Below, in pieces: positions 1 to 10,810 of a DNA stretch of 64,000 nt; the first letter of the stretch is position 1; every line of letters starts with the position of its first letter. Below the pieces are notes generated by a model that saw only the letters and a program-made list of their open reading frames with translations, was not told the DNA's origin and did not search any database. The stretch is from Toxorhynchites rutilus septentrionalis (lineage: Eukaryota > Arthropoda > Insecta > Diptera > Culicidae): assembly GCF_029784135.1 (NCBI RefSeq), contig NC_073746.1, forward strand, positions 282,793,348 through 282,857,347. Reading direction: 5' to 3'. The translations under genes were made by a program, and so were the position numbers.

Positions 1-1187
1 CTGCCCAGTTCCTCAGGTACCGCGAGGCTTCGCGGACATCGTTCTCTCCGACGATGATAGCTGGCATCTCTCCAATTTCACCACAACTCTCCTCCTCCCG
101 TCTTAACCACATTTGCCCGTCGCGATGTTCCACTGGGGTCTCCCAGATACCAGCCCAGAAGTTCGTCACATCGCTAATATCTGGCAAACCTTCGCGGTAG
201 TCGGGCTTCTCGTCGCTAATGTGGTCGTAGAACGCTTTCTCGTTATCTCTGAACATCCGATTTTGTTCCTGGCGCTTTGCAGAGTCAGAGTAACGTTTCA
301 GCCGTTTTGTAAGGACGCTCAATTGCTGTACCAGTGTGTCGAGTTTTTCCGTCAGCTGGTGAGCTCCCAGCTGGCGAAGTTCAGTAGGCCGCACGATCAC
401 AGCAACTTGGCGACATAATTTCGCCGATCTGCTGCCTCTTTTGTACGCCATCAGTCTTCCAATTGCGGCGCGCTTGTTTAGGATCCGTTGCTCCAATCTC
501 CTTCGCCATGGAGGCTCACGCCTTTCACGGAGATGTTGGAGCAGTCTGCCTTCTGGCCTAATACGGTATCCTAAACTTTTGGCGGTCGCCACAGCAGCAC
601 AGTAAACTTTCAGTTGCAGCTCCTCCATGTTCTCAGCATCAACCAAGTGCAGCGGAAGAACGTGCTCGTTCATGAGCTTTACTGCACTTGTCAGCCTGCG
701 GGAATGCTGTAACTTCGGGATCCTGGGGCGCGACAAAGGGTCCGTGTCGCGGAACTGTGAGATCGCCTCGTCGTAATGGAAGACCAGATCGCGTAGTAGT
801 TGTTGATCTGGCTGTGGGTCTTCCGGCTCAGGGGGTTGTTGTACTGTGGCCTCCACTGGTGCTGATTCGCGTGCCCCACTCGCGAATGAATTGCTCAGCC
901 GTACTGAACTTCGTCTCGACACATCGCTTGCTCTGCTTGTTCTGGAGCTTAGTTCTCTCTGCACCTGCTGCTTGATCTCGTCGACTTGCGTTTGGGAGAG
1001 CATATTGTTGCGTACAATCGCTCTACGCCTCGCGTTCATCGCGTTTTGGTCAAGCCTCCCGACGAACTCTGGATACGCTTCCTCGAACTTTGTTAGTATT
1101 CGAGGGCGACCGCTCATGTCCGTCTCCAAAGCAGTGCAGATGTAATAGGCGCGGATCACGAATTCGTTCATTTCGTGTGTCCACATG
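1..1187 (-). CDS. Non-LTR retrotransposon ORF, N-terminal 395 codons (3' end outside window)
   Basis: Reading the minus strand from an ATG at 1187 gives an uninterrupted frame to base 1. The first ~75 residues start MWTHEMNEFVIRAYY and include a segment rich in Asp, Arg and Asn (FEEAYPEF, LDQNAMNARRRAIVRNNMLS). A low-complexity Ser/Arg and Pro/Glu linker follows at about residues 80-130, then a helical basic region (LKVYCAAVATAKSLGY, LREGR/RREPPWRRRLE-type text). The end reads FWAGIWETPVEH and EASRYLRNWA, which in related insect elements comes just before the reverse transcriptase domain. No AP endonuclease motifs occur in this part, so the element may belong to the group with a C-terminal restriction-like endonuclease (R4/Dong-like); that is inference. 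The family resemblance is from memory of insect non-LTR proteins. The absence of stops over 1.18 kb suggests a young copy. The element's 5' end probably lies within ~100 bases beyond the ATG. Confidence 0.75.
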
Positions 1188-4100
1188 ATCCGTCGCCTAG
1201 TAGTACCCACAAGTGTGGACGACTGTCGTCTGACAGTCGCAACATTATTTATTATTTATTTATTTTTTCGTAATGAAATTTATTCTGAGGTTTGCTTGCG
1301 AGGGAACGCCGCTTCCGAAATGACCGACTCGGATTGCGTCATCTCATCGGCTTGGGGCCGCCTCGGTTTCTTTTGCTGATTAGATGGGGATCTCACCCCC
1401 ATTACATTGACCTCAGAAAATTTTTCATAGTAAAAATAGCGTGCCGGTGGCGTTAATCTGTAAGTACCGTTACAGTACAAATGTAACCGTATCAATTGAC
1501 TGTGACAAATCTGATTCAAGTGATCGGGAACTTTCATCGATTGCCAGGGAACGCACGGGACCCTCAAAAAATTAGCAGAATATACAATAAAACTCTGTAC
1601 ACACACTCTTAAATCGTAGTATCCGTTTGGGGGTGGATAAACTTTTTTGCGTTATTTTTTACCCTTTTTTATGATTGATCACATGAAATCTCAAGAAAAG
1701 ATATAAACGCCGTACTTTCAATGGTAATGTGATTAAACATAAATTGATAAATCATGGGAGAACACTCATCAAATTAACGTGATTTTCACCAGAAAAAAAG
1801 TGTAACTTGGTAGGAGGGGTAGATAAACTTTTTTTGCATACTGTATGTGACTTTTTTTCATTTTAAATTAAACATCAAAAATACGTTAGTGTCATTTTGC
1901 AGCGTGTTCAAAATGTTCGATGAGTTTACACACTATTTCAATAATTGTTTAATATTTTTCATTACACTAAAACAGCAAAAAAAAAGCTTTACTCGGTTGG
2001 CTATTTGCTGGTAGAAAATATTCCTCCTCTCAAAATGTTAAATTCTAATCACAGCTACTCTCAGTCATCGAAAGGGTACTTCCAACCGCTCGAAATCGAT
2101 ATCAAAACTTGTATTTCTATGTATCGAAGGCGAAGGCATAAATATTTATCGCTCCGAACGGCTTGTTTACAACATATTACTTCAGTCTTGTGAGAAACAT
2201 AACAATCCTCAGTGATCTAATCCAGATGCAAATATTTCGAATGGTTGCTCGGTTCTATAGATAAGCAGGCGCCATAAAAAATCCTTCAGTTAACTTCTCC
2301 ATCGATTATGCTGTCCGATTTATGCATGAAACAATTGAGTCACTTTCAAACATTGCTTCGTAGAGCGTTATTTACTTCGAGCAGGTCTAGATAAACATAA
2401 ACCATGCGCGAGTGAACGCAAGACGTGAGCGGGTGTACAATTTAAAACACCTGACCTAAAGAAAGTCCATTACGTATTCAGCCGAAGCGTGCGTCATATA
2501 TTAGCTTATAGCACAAGCCCGACCGATTAGCCGTCAGAATCGATTCTTTCGCACCGTTGTTTTCATACAAAAAAAAACATACTAAAAAGCACTTGCGCAC
2601 CGGCAAATTACCTGTACAGACTCTTCGAAGGAACCCGAAGAATCTCACTCGCTTATTGTTCTGTATCGCATACGAGAGGGCATTGGCTTTTGGCTGGCGA
2701 CGTGAAAAATAAAAGCAATAAAATGATTGATCAAAATGCAAACAGTCAGCGAAACCACTGGCAAATGAATCGTGTGATGATCTTCATTAGCAATTCCACA
2801 AACTAGGGCAGTTGGTTGATGGGGCAGTTTATCCGCACAGGGACTTTCGCTTGCGCGTAGTGCCCTAATTCGTATTCGCGTCTACCTCAACATGTGTTTT
2901 ATTGATTACTTTCAGAAGCACACATCAGTTAATATTCAAGCCACAGGAGAGTCGAGAAGTCATGGCCATTTCACAGCACACCACGCACTGTTTGGATAAT
3001 GTTTAGCAGCTACTCCTTATCTTAGATTCGCACTCCTCGCCGGAAGGCACGAGATAAATCCAAGCTGCGTCACATGAGATTAAACTTGTTACTACCGAGC
3101 ATCGAATCGTTTTATGACAGCCCATTTTTGGAGCTAATGAACTGCACACCACGTCACGCAGCGCGTAACCGAACCGACTGAACACGCAATTAATTTCGAT
3201 CACACGGTTCGAACGCTTAGGAAGCGTGTAGGAGAAATGTCCCCGTGAGCCCCGCGAGAGTCGTTTAATAGCGCTCATTAGAGTGGTTTACCCAGCGCGA
3301 CTACAGAGCATCTCGTAAATTTTCTTCCGCTGTTGGATTAGACCACCGGAGAACGGGACCAGCGAATAACCTATGAATTTGACATGCTGTGTGATGAGTT
3401 CAGAAAAAGGGGCTCTTTTAACACGTTCGTCGCCCAAAGTGACTTTTCTGAGTTTCTAGCGGAGCCCAGATTGCGGATAAATTATTAAGTGAATATCAAA
3501 CTTGGTTTGTAGACAACTTTTACATGATCTAGCAATATTTTATTTAATTTGAAGATGAATTGACAACAATAACAGATGCCAAAGTCATATTATATGGGCT
3601 TCGCAAAAAGCAGCGGTACAAACCATCCGTACTATAAATTAATAAAAAGTATAGTATAAACATTATAATGATATGGTTATAATTTTATTATTTTTCTACA
3701 CATCCTATGCTGCCCATGTTTGCATAGGAGACGTAATCACCAACACCATTTTGCCTACAAGCGTAACCATGCAAATTTCCAATTAAATAATCTGTCCAGT
3801 TTAAGGATATTATCGATAAAAAGAGGGCCTAGGAGATTTTGTGGATTAAAGCATATTTTTCCATTTGGAAAACGCTTACGTCTATTTATGCGGACAATCA
3901 ATCGTTTCAATGAACATTTGTTCGCATAGCTAGACGTAATCAGCAGGTTGGTCTGTCTTTAGCATTAGTATTTACATTTCCGATAATAGTCAAAACGTCT
4001 CCGTCGACAGATTCAGATGTTATCGGATAAAATCAAAAAGGTTTGAAAGAAATTTAGTGAAATGTCTGGAAAAGGTGCTCTGGATTTGTTACGAGTCTAG

Positions 4101-4286
4101 AATAGTAGTTTTTCCCTGAATACTCTGGGATATGATAAGAACAGCAGGTTCGTATTTTTTCAATTAGTTTAATTTTGTAAAGGCAATCCGCAATGTTGGT
4201 AATTTTAGCAACATGATTTACCGATATCACGATCAATCGCATAAAGATGGTGGAGTGACTTACACCGACGGTATGTTTAAATGCTG
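1188..4286. other. Non-coding stretch, no gene recognised
   Basis: Only short random reading frames are visible here. A 7-bp-stem hairpin (GACTGTC-GTCT-GACAGTC) sits near 1209-1226, just upstream of the retrotransposon start codon, and an ATTT-rich tract follows at about 1240-1270. A motif of the form GGGGT-GATAAACTTTTTT occurs twice in direct orientation near 1630 and 1815, possibly remnants of a repeat. The remainder (2.0-4.28 kb) shows no recognisable protein, RNA or transposon end. Confidence 0.5.
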
Positions 4287-4740
4287 CGTATGTGTAAACT
4301 GACCAGACGTCCCGCGTTACGCGGGACAGTCCCGCATTTCAACAAAATGTCCCGCGTAGGATTACGTCCCGCGAAATTTCCCGCATTTGGGAACGAAAAT
4401 GTCCCGCGATATCAATATATTTCAGTATTACAATTTGATCATGTTGTTTTTCTTTAATGGATGAACCTCAAACTAAAACTTTTATTTGTCAGACTGTTCA
4501 AGAGCGCTTCCAATGCATTGAACGATTAATACGTTGAGCTTGTTTCATCGCACCGACAGTGGACTTTTTGTTTAGAGAGTATCAACAGGAAACGACAGCA
4601 ACAAAATCGCAAAATTGATTTCTATAAAGATTTTTGTTAAAGATTTTTATAAAGATTTATAATGATTTTTATAAAAGTCCCCTATTGAATCGCAGGGACC
4701 AACGTGAGTCAAACGAAAAGTTCTTCTTTGGTTAGGCCTT

Positions 4741-4884
4741 AACGTGTTTATCAAGCCGGAAGAACTAGTGTATGCTGGACAGGAAGAGGAAGGGTTGTTT
4801 GATGAAGTATCGCAAATGAAGCAAATGTTGGCCGGAACCTCAATCATGGCTGATGAAAAGATGTATGTTGACATGTTCTTTTAA
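4741..4884 (+). pseudogene. Possible C-terminal remnant of the hAT-like transposase
   Basis: A 47-codon open stretch ends at TAA 4882-4884. It reads IKPEELVYAGQEEEGLFDEV then a short Met-rich tail. An acidic stretch followed by LFDEV resembles the C-terminal part of ZBED5-like hAT transposases as I remember them. The rest of the transposase is not visible, so it is at best a fragment. Its position inside the TIRs supports the assignment, but the similarity is short. Confidence 0.3.
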
Positions 4885-5750
4885 CCTTTTCGTGGCTATG
4901 GTAGTTAGCTTTCTCTCCATTTTGGCCATTCGCTTAAAAGTTTTCCATAGGCCACAGCTGGGGTATGTTGGGAAGGTTGGCGGTCTACGCGACAATGACA
5001 ATGTTTATCTCCAGCCGATCCATTATCCATTCTCCAGTGATCTTTTGGCATAATGGGCTGATCCCGGTTTCGGCATAAAGACCACATCACCTTCGCAAGT
5101 TTTGGCAAGCACTTCGTACTCGGTTCCGTTCACCATATGACTCGAAAGAAGAGCGGCTTGGACATTCCCTTCTCGTCTGTCAGAGAAGGACCTTCTTCGA
5201 GAACTTGATGTGGATGATATATTCGACGTCATCGCTTACCTGGGGAACGTAAAGTACCCGGTCCCCTGCCATTCGTTGAATTCCCGCATCAAGCACGTCT
5301 CGTCTTCCATTATGAGCACGAAAACAAGTTTTTCACTTCTTTCGCCGGAAAGAAGTTTTTCATCAGCACCTGAAGCTACTCCTTCTGGGTGATTGCCTGC
5401 TGCTCAGATACTGCCGGTCTCGTCTGACGCTTCCGCATAAAAATGTCCATTTTGGCCAGATTCTCTTTCACCGTTTGGCCGGTTGTTTCGATATCCCGGC
5501 TTAAGAGGATGTTGTAAACACCAGATCGGCTATGTCTGGCGGACACAAAGTGTCTCAGGATGTCCAACTCCTTTGCTGTGGGGTGAAGCTGATAGTATAA
5601 AAAAATCATTAAGTTGCTTGACAATGCTGCTGCTGCTTATCAACAGCCTTGAATAATTTTAGCTTCAGGTAATATTTAAGGAAAATTTGTTCCATTAAAT
5701 TATTTTTTGTCGTTTTTTTCATCGCCATCCGAAAATAGTCCATTTTTTAA
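4885..5750 (-). pseudogene. Decayed DD37E-type Tc1/mariner transposase
   Basis: Minus-strand segments read as an IS630/Tc1/mariner transposase in several frames. The N-terminal half (near 5624-5376) has DILRHFVSARHSRSGVYNIL and GQTVKENLAKMDIFMRKR, matching the copy at 39.5-40.4 kb. The central catalytic block survives as MEDETC followed by EFNEWQGTGYFT near 5330-5240. The second Asp region (FMPKPGSAHYAK) and a degenerate PQL-P-ENF block end the homology near 4900. The right boundary carries the terminal motif CATCGCCATCCGAAAATAG near 5720, which also ends the 39.5-kb copy. Multiple stops and frameshifts make it inactive. It lies inside the hAT-like element. Confidence 0.65.
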
Positions 5751-6113
5751 TGCATGCGTTCACACTAAATCGGATGAAAAATGGTTTGAAATTTTCGAGC
5801 ATTCCATTCGGTAATTTGAAGAAAATTGTTGAATTTGAACCGTGCTTGCCAGGCTTTAATGCTCTAACTGAGCCAGTGATTTTCAGGCGTAAACAAAATC
5901 TAAACCACCGAAAAATCATAACTGAATGACGATACTTAGAAAGAAATAATACAGATCAGGTTTAATTGCCAGGACACATGTTAAGTGTTTCACGAATAAA
6001 TGAGACTCGCTAAACTATGGTTTCTTTTCTTTCTTTGTTTTTAAGAGGCTTTAAACTTTGCAGTTCATTCGCCTCTAAGACACTATGGTTTATTTTCACA
6101 TAACGTATATACA

Positions 6114-6430
6114 TGTAGTGCCATCTGAGATACCGTTGCAGCCCCTGTGTGACATCCGAAGTGCAACACTTTTTGTCGCACACGAAAGTGCTTTAGGTTC
6201 CATACGAATGCGAATAAATTTGTTCAAATTGAATATACAATTGTTCTGCCTTACTATAACCCTTTTGATGGTCAGGACTATAGACGAGAATTCCATGATT
6301 GTTCCAATTTCTATATAAGAAGAGAGCGTGTAGAAAATAAACCAGTTCTTTTTATCTCGAACATTTACGCGTGTTATTACAATCGATTTCCGATCCCACG
6401 AAAGTCTCAATTAAAATAATTGAAGCCACA
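6114..6430 (+). repeat. 5' LTR of the gypsy element
   Basis: The LTR is 317 bp with TG...CA ends. A TATA-like CTATATAAG lies near 6311 and an AATAAA signal near 6337, placing promoter and polyadenylation signals close together. Compared with the 3' LTR I count three substitutions: AATAAATTT versus AATCAATTT, CTATATAAG versus CTCTATAAG, and CGATCCC versus CGATCGC. Confidence 0.95.
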
Positions 6431-6432
6431 AT

Positions 6433-6441
6433 TGGTGACCC
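6433..6441 (+). promoter_or_regulatory. Primer-binding site, tRNA-Trp-like
   Basis: TGGTGACCC begins two bases after the LTR. It is complementary to the CCA-containing 3' end of insect tRNA-Trp for nine bases, after which the match stops. tRNA-Trp priming is known for CsRn1-clade elements. Confidence 0.65.
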
Positions 6442-6454
6442 GAGTTCGCGCAAA

Positions 6455-7315
6455 ATGTCATTGGACAAAAGGGAAGTTGAGAACGACCAAGAGATTGGTA
6501 ACATCGATTCCATTAGCTTGCCTCGTCTGAATCCGCCGATAATGACTGCATCGAACATAGAATCATACTTCTTATCATTGGAGTTCTGGTTCGCCGCATC
6601 TGGATTAGGGAATCAACACGACGCCAGAAAGTATAACATCGTGATGGCGCAGGTACCCCCGAATAAGCTCACGGAACTACGGTCCATAATAGACGCCACA
6701 CCAGTCGCAGACAAGTATCCATACATCAAGAGAATGCTTACTGATCATTTCGCCGACAGTCAGCAGAAACGATTGCAGCGGGTACTTTCCGATATGCCTC
6801 TTGGTGATATGAAGCCCAGCCAGCTATATAGCGAGATGAGACGAGTAGCAGGAAATTCATTAAGTGAGCTTGCACTTTTGGACTTATGGGCCTCCAGACT
6901 TCCAGCTCAAGCGCAGGCAGCAGTGATTGCTTCATAAGGAAATCCATTAGAAAAAGCGAGCATCGCGGATGCCATCGTCGATTCCATGGGACTCCGTAGC
7001 ATCAACTCCATGGAAACACTCTCCCCAACGATACCAGTGATCGCACCAGAAACACCGGCGTCAAGCTGCATGGACGACCTTCAACGAGAAATTGCCCAAC
7101 TGACTAGCAAGTTTGAGCAGATGTTCCGTTCTCAAAGAAACTCGCGGGACCGATCACGCTCGCGTAACCGAAGCAGAACCGATCAACGTTTCCGTAGCGG
7201 ACCGCCGTATGACATGTGCTGGTACCATCGTACATTCGGAAGAGAAGCACACACATGCCGAAAGCCGTGTTCTTTCAGTCAATCGGGGCAATTATCAAAT
7301 CCCAATCAGCAATGA
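6455..7315 (+). pseudogene. gag: gag of the gypsy element, interrupted by one in-frame stop
   Basis: The likely start is ATG 6455, 14 bases past the primer site. The frame codes for a capsid-like region (SYFLSLEFWFAASGL, DHFADSQQKRLQRVLSDMP, LWASRLPAQAQAAV), then a TAA at 6935-6937, then continues in the same frame with a Ser/Arg-rich nucleocapsid and the knuckle at 7217-7270 (CWYH...C...C, a C-x2-H-x9-C-x3-C pattern). It ends at TGA 7313-7315. The TAA truncates the product before the nucleocapsid, so this copy should not make functional Gag. Gag packages the RNA and forms the particle. Confidence 0.85.
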
Positions 7316-10300
7316 TGCCATGTTGCACCTGTGTTAGAAATTGGTGATCTTTCCGACACAGCAATGATTTTTCGCCTGAAAATTGCGGATACTATTACGA
7401 ATAGAAATTTCCTCATTGACACCGGGGCCGATGTATCCGTCATACCAAGAGATTCACGATTAACCCGTATGAAACCTACCAGTATCAAGTTGTTCGCAGC
7501 AAATGGAACGCCAATTAAAGTTTATGGAGAAACTCTGTTAAAAGTCAGCCTCGGACTCCGACGAGAATTTTTGTGGCATTTTCTTATTGCAGATGTTATA
7601 ACAGGCATTATTGGCGCCGATTTCATCTGCTATCACGACCTTCTGATCGATTTGAAACGTCATCGTCTAATCGACAACACAACGAAACTCGAGTCAATGG
7701 CTGTTTTAACACAAACCAGTGAGTTTTCGATCAATACTTTCAGCACGACATCTCCGTACTCCGAGTTGCTGACCGAGTTCCCATCCATCTCAATACTAGC
7801 ACCACCCGGTACGTTAAGCAAAACTTCTACACTTCATCGCATCGAGACAATTGGTCAACCAACATACGCTCGTCCGCGACGACTAGCACCAGAAAAACTC
7901 GTGGCAGCTCGAAAAGAGTTTGAGAATCTCATGAAGCTGGGAATTTGTCGACCATCATCTAGTAGCTGGGCTAGTCCGTTACACATGGTAAGGAAAGCTG
8001 ATGGAACATGGCGCCCCTGCGGAGATTATCGATCACTAAATGCTCAAACAATCCCTGATCGATACCCTTTGCCTTACCTGCAAGATTTTACCGCCATTCT
8101 TCAAGGTAAAACGATTTTTTCAAAGGTGGATTTGCAGAAGGCATTCCATCAGGTACCTATTCATCCCGACGACATCTCGAAGACTGCGATCACCACACCG
8201 TTTGGATTATTCGAATTTACCCATATGACATTTGGACTTCGCAACGCTGCTCAAACTTTCCAACGTCTGATTCACGAAGTACTTCGTATTCCCATACATA
8301 GACGACATTTTTATCGCTTCATCGTCACCAGAGGAACACCGAGATCATCTTCGGCATCTGTTCATCCGATTACATGAATATCATCTAGCGATCAACGTAG
8401 CCAAATGTGAATTCGGTCGGAAAGAAATCGTTTTCGTTGGTCACTCAGTCTCAGCCGCCGGTATTCGTCCTCTGCCTGAGCGAGTAGAAGCAGTACAAAA
8501 TTACCAACGCCCAACTACAGTGAAGGAACTCAAAAGTTTTCTAGCTGTTATCAATTTTTATCGAAGATTCATCCCTAATGCAATAGAGGCACAAATACCA
8601 TTACTCAACATGGTTCCTGGAAACAAGCGCAACGACCAATCTGCCTTACTATGGACAAATGATACGATGTCAGCATTCGAGGAGTGCAAACAACAACTCG
8701 CAAACGCAGCTCTACTTGCACACCCAGCGCAAAATGCGGAGCTTTCATTGTGGGTTGACGCTTCTGATGTAGCAGCCGGAGCGGTGCTACATCAGGTAAT
8801 TAATAATGACGTGCAGCCTTTGGGTTTTTTCTCGAAGAAATTCGACAAGACTCAACTGAAATACAGCACATACGATCGAGAGCTCACCGCGATATTCATG
8901 GCAGTTCGACACTTTAAATTCATGTTGGAAGGACGGAACTGCCACATATACACCGACCACAAGCCGATCGTGTTTGCATTCCAGCAAAACCCCGACAAAG
9001 CCTCGAACCGTCAAGCTCGTCAACTCGATTTCATCGGCCAATTAACCACTGATATCCGTCATGTCAGCGGTCAGGAAAATATTGTTGCCGATTTACTCTC
9101 TCGTATTGCAACTATTCGTGCTATCCCATCGATGAACTTCGAAACTCTCGCTGCCGATCAAGAAACCGATGATGAATTACGAGCGATACTGGAAGGTAAA
9201 TTGAAAACGTCGTTAAAACTGAAGGAATTTACTGTTCCAGGTAGTTCACAACAGTTGTATTGCGACTGCTCTGGAGACCGGGTCCGACCATTCATCACGA
9301 AAAAATTCCGTGAACAATTTCTTCGAGCAACACACAACCTTGCGCATCCAGGCACTCGTGCGACAGTTAAATTGATGACTCAGCGGTTTATCTGGCCCAA
9401 CATACGGAAGGACAGCATCAATTACACCCGAAGATGCTTAGAATGTCAACGCTCGAAAGTTGCTCGTCACACACAATCACCTTTTCGTCGGTACCCTACA
9501 CCGGATGGTAGATTTTGTCACCTCAACGTCGACATTGTAGGTCCATTTCCACCAAGTAATGGAAACCGGTACTGTTTTACCATTATCGACAGATTTTCGC
9601 GCTGGCCGGAGGCAATACCAATTCCAGATATGACAGCCCCTACCATTGCTCAAGCACTAGTTTCTGGGTGGATATCACGTTTTGGTGTACCAACACACAT
9701 CACCTCTGATCAAGGACGACAATTCCAATCATCGCTTTTTGCAGAGTTGGTTCGCACCTTTGGGATAAGTCATTTTCGAACAACACCATATCATCCGCAG
9801 TCCAATGGTATGATCGAGAGATGGCACAGAACATTGAAAGCCGCCATTCTTTGCCATGATCCCGACCGTTGGACCGATCACCTACCGATGATTCTTCTTG
9901 GCCTGCGTACAATCCATAAGGAGGACATTGGAGCATCGCCTGCAGAAATGGTTTATGGAACAATACTTCGGATTCCGTCTGAATTTTTCTCTGACAATCT
10001 TCAAAACAGTACCAGCACAGATTTTGCGAACAATCTTCGAAACGCAATGCGCAAGCTTCGTCCTCCTGATACAGCTTGGCACAAAAAAAGTGATGTATTC
10101 ATTCACCAGAATCTCAGCACATGTAAGACGGTCTTCGTTCGTAACGATTCAATAAGGCCTTCGTTATCACCGCCATATGCCGGGCCATATCCAGTTTTGG
10201 AACGAAGCGACAAATACTACAAAATCAGGGTAAACGGCCGGGAGACTAATATTTCCATCGACAGATTGAAGCCTGCATATACAACAGAAGACCAACAACT

Positions 10301-10400
10301 ATCTCAACCAACCACTTCGGCTATAACTACATCATCAGAGCAGCCAGTAAAGATCACCCGATCTGGACGACACGTCAAGATTCCACAACGCTACAAATGA
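7316..10400 (+). pseudogene. pol: pol of the gypsy element (PR-RT-RNase H-IN), frameshifted in RT
   Basis: Pol follows gag in the same frame after TGA 7313-7315; the stop may be read through or may be a mutation. The protease motif [12 protein letters not shown] is near 7412. Reverse transcriptase has [23 protein letters not shown] and [14 protein letters not shown] one-base frame change between about 8286 and 8294 puts the YIDD catalytic box in another frame, which then runs open to TGA 10398-10400. RNase H has [24 protein letters not shown] and YTDHKP. Integrase has an HHCC-like zinc region (near 9335-9450), Asp at 9531, Asp at 9708 and Glu at 9816; the spacing is DD35E. A GPY/F-type module ([13 protein letters not shown]) and a short basic tail close the protein. 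No chromodomain is evident. Confidence 0.92.
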
Positions 10401-10415
10401 TCGTTGCCTTCTCTT

Positions 10416-10424
10416 GGAGGGGGA
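10416..10424 (+). promoter_or_regulatory. Polypurine tract
   Basis: GGAGGGGGA lies three bases before the 3' LTR, the expected position for plus-strand DNA priming in an LTR retrotransposon. Confidence 0.8.
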
Positions 10425-10427
10425 TAC

Positions 10428-10744
10428 TGTAGTGCCATCTGAGATACCGTTGCAGCCCCTGTGTGACATCCGAAGTGCAACACTTTTTGTCGCACACGAA
10501 AGTGCTTTAGGTTCCATACGAATGCGAATCAATTTGTTCAAATTGAATATACAATTGTTCTGCCTTACTATAACCCTTTTGATGGTCAGGACTATAGACG
10601 AGAATTCCATGATTGTTCCAATTTCTCTATAAGAAGAGAGCGTGTAGAAAATAAACCAGTTCTTTTTATCTCGAACATTTACGCGTGTTATTACAATCGA
10701 TTTCCGATCGCACGAAAGTCTCAATTAAAATAATTGAAGCCACA
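10428..10744 (+). repeat. 3' LTR of the gypsy element
   Basis: This is the same 317-bp sequence as the 5' LTR with three substitutions. It is followed by the TACA target duplication. Confidence 0.95.
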
Positions 10745-10810
10745 TACATAACGTTTTGTTTTTTGTGTCCCGCGTTAGACCTCTGAACATCTGGTCACTT
10801 TATGTATGTG

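Larger units (their letters stand above)
6114..10744 (+). mobile_element. Ty3/gypsy LTR retrotransposon, CsRn1-like
   Basis: The element is complete end to end: two 317-bp LTRs beginning TGTAGTG and ending GCCACA, a primer-binding site, gag, pol, a polypurine tract and a 4-bp target duplication TACA at 6110-6113 and 10745-10748. The pol order is protease, reverse transcriptase, RNase H, integrase, which defines Ty3/gypsy. The Gag knuckle has the unusual C-x2-H-x9-C-x3-C pattern and the primer site matches the tRNA-Trp 3' end for nine bases; both are known features of the CsRn1/Kabuki clade. There is no envelope-like ORF. The LTRs differ at only three positions, so the insertion is recent, yet gag and pol contain stops and a frameshift. 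Confidence 0.93.
4295..10802. mobile_element. hAT-like DNA transposon with nested insertions
   Basis: The two ends form a short terminal inverted repeat: TAAACTGACCAG on the left and the reverse complement TAAAGTGACCAG on the right (11 of 12 match). Directly outside are near-identical 8-bp repeats, CGTATGTG at 4287-4294 and TGTATGTG at 10803-10810, which is the target duplication length of hAT elements. GTCCCGCG blocks lie next to both ends; at the left they form the palindrome GTCCCGCGTTACGCGGGAC. Similar ends occur on ZBED5-like hAT elements (recalled, not searched). The original element was about 1.9 kb or less; the rest is a 4.6-kb LTR retrotransposon plus a decayed Tc1/mariner-type transposase. 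A remnant of its own transposase may be at 4741-4884. Confidence 0.6.

Noticed and set aside
1280..1606. 108-codon minus frame upstream of the non-LTR ORF as ORF1
   Set aside because: No zinc knuckle, PHD or RNA-binding pattern; single-ORF elements of this kind need no ORF1.
10401..10427. Envelope gene after pol
   Set aside because: Only 27 bases separate the pol stop and the 3' LTR, so there is no room for one.
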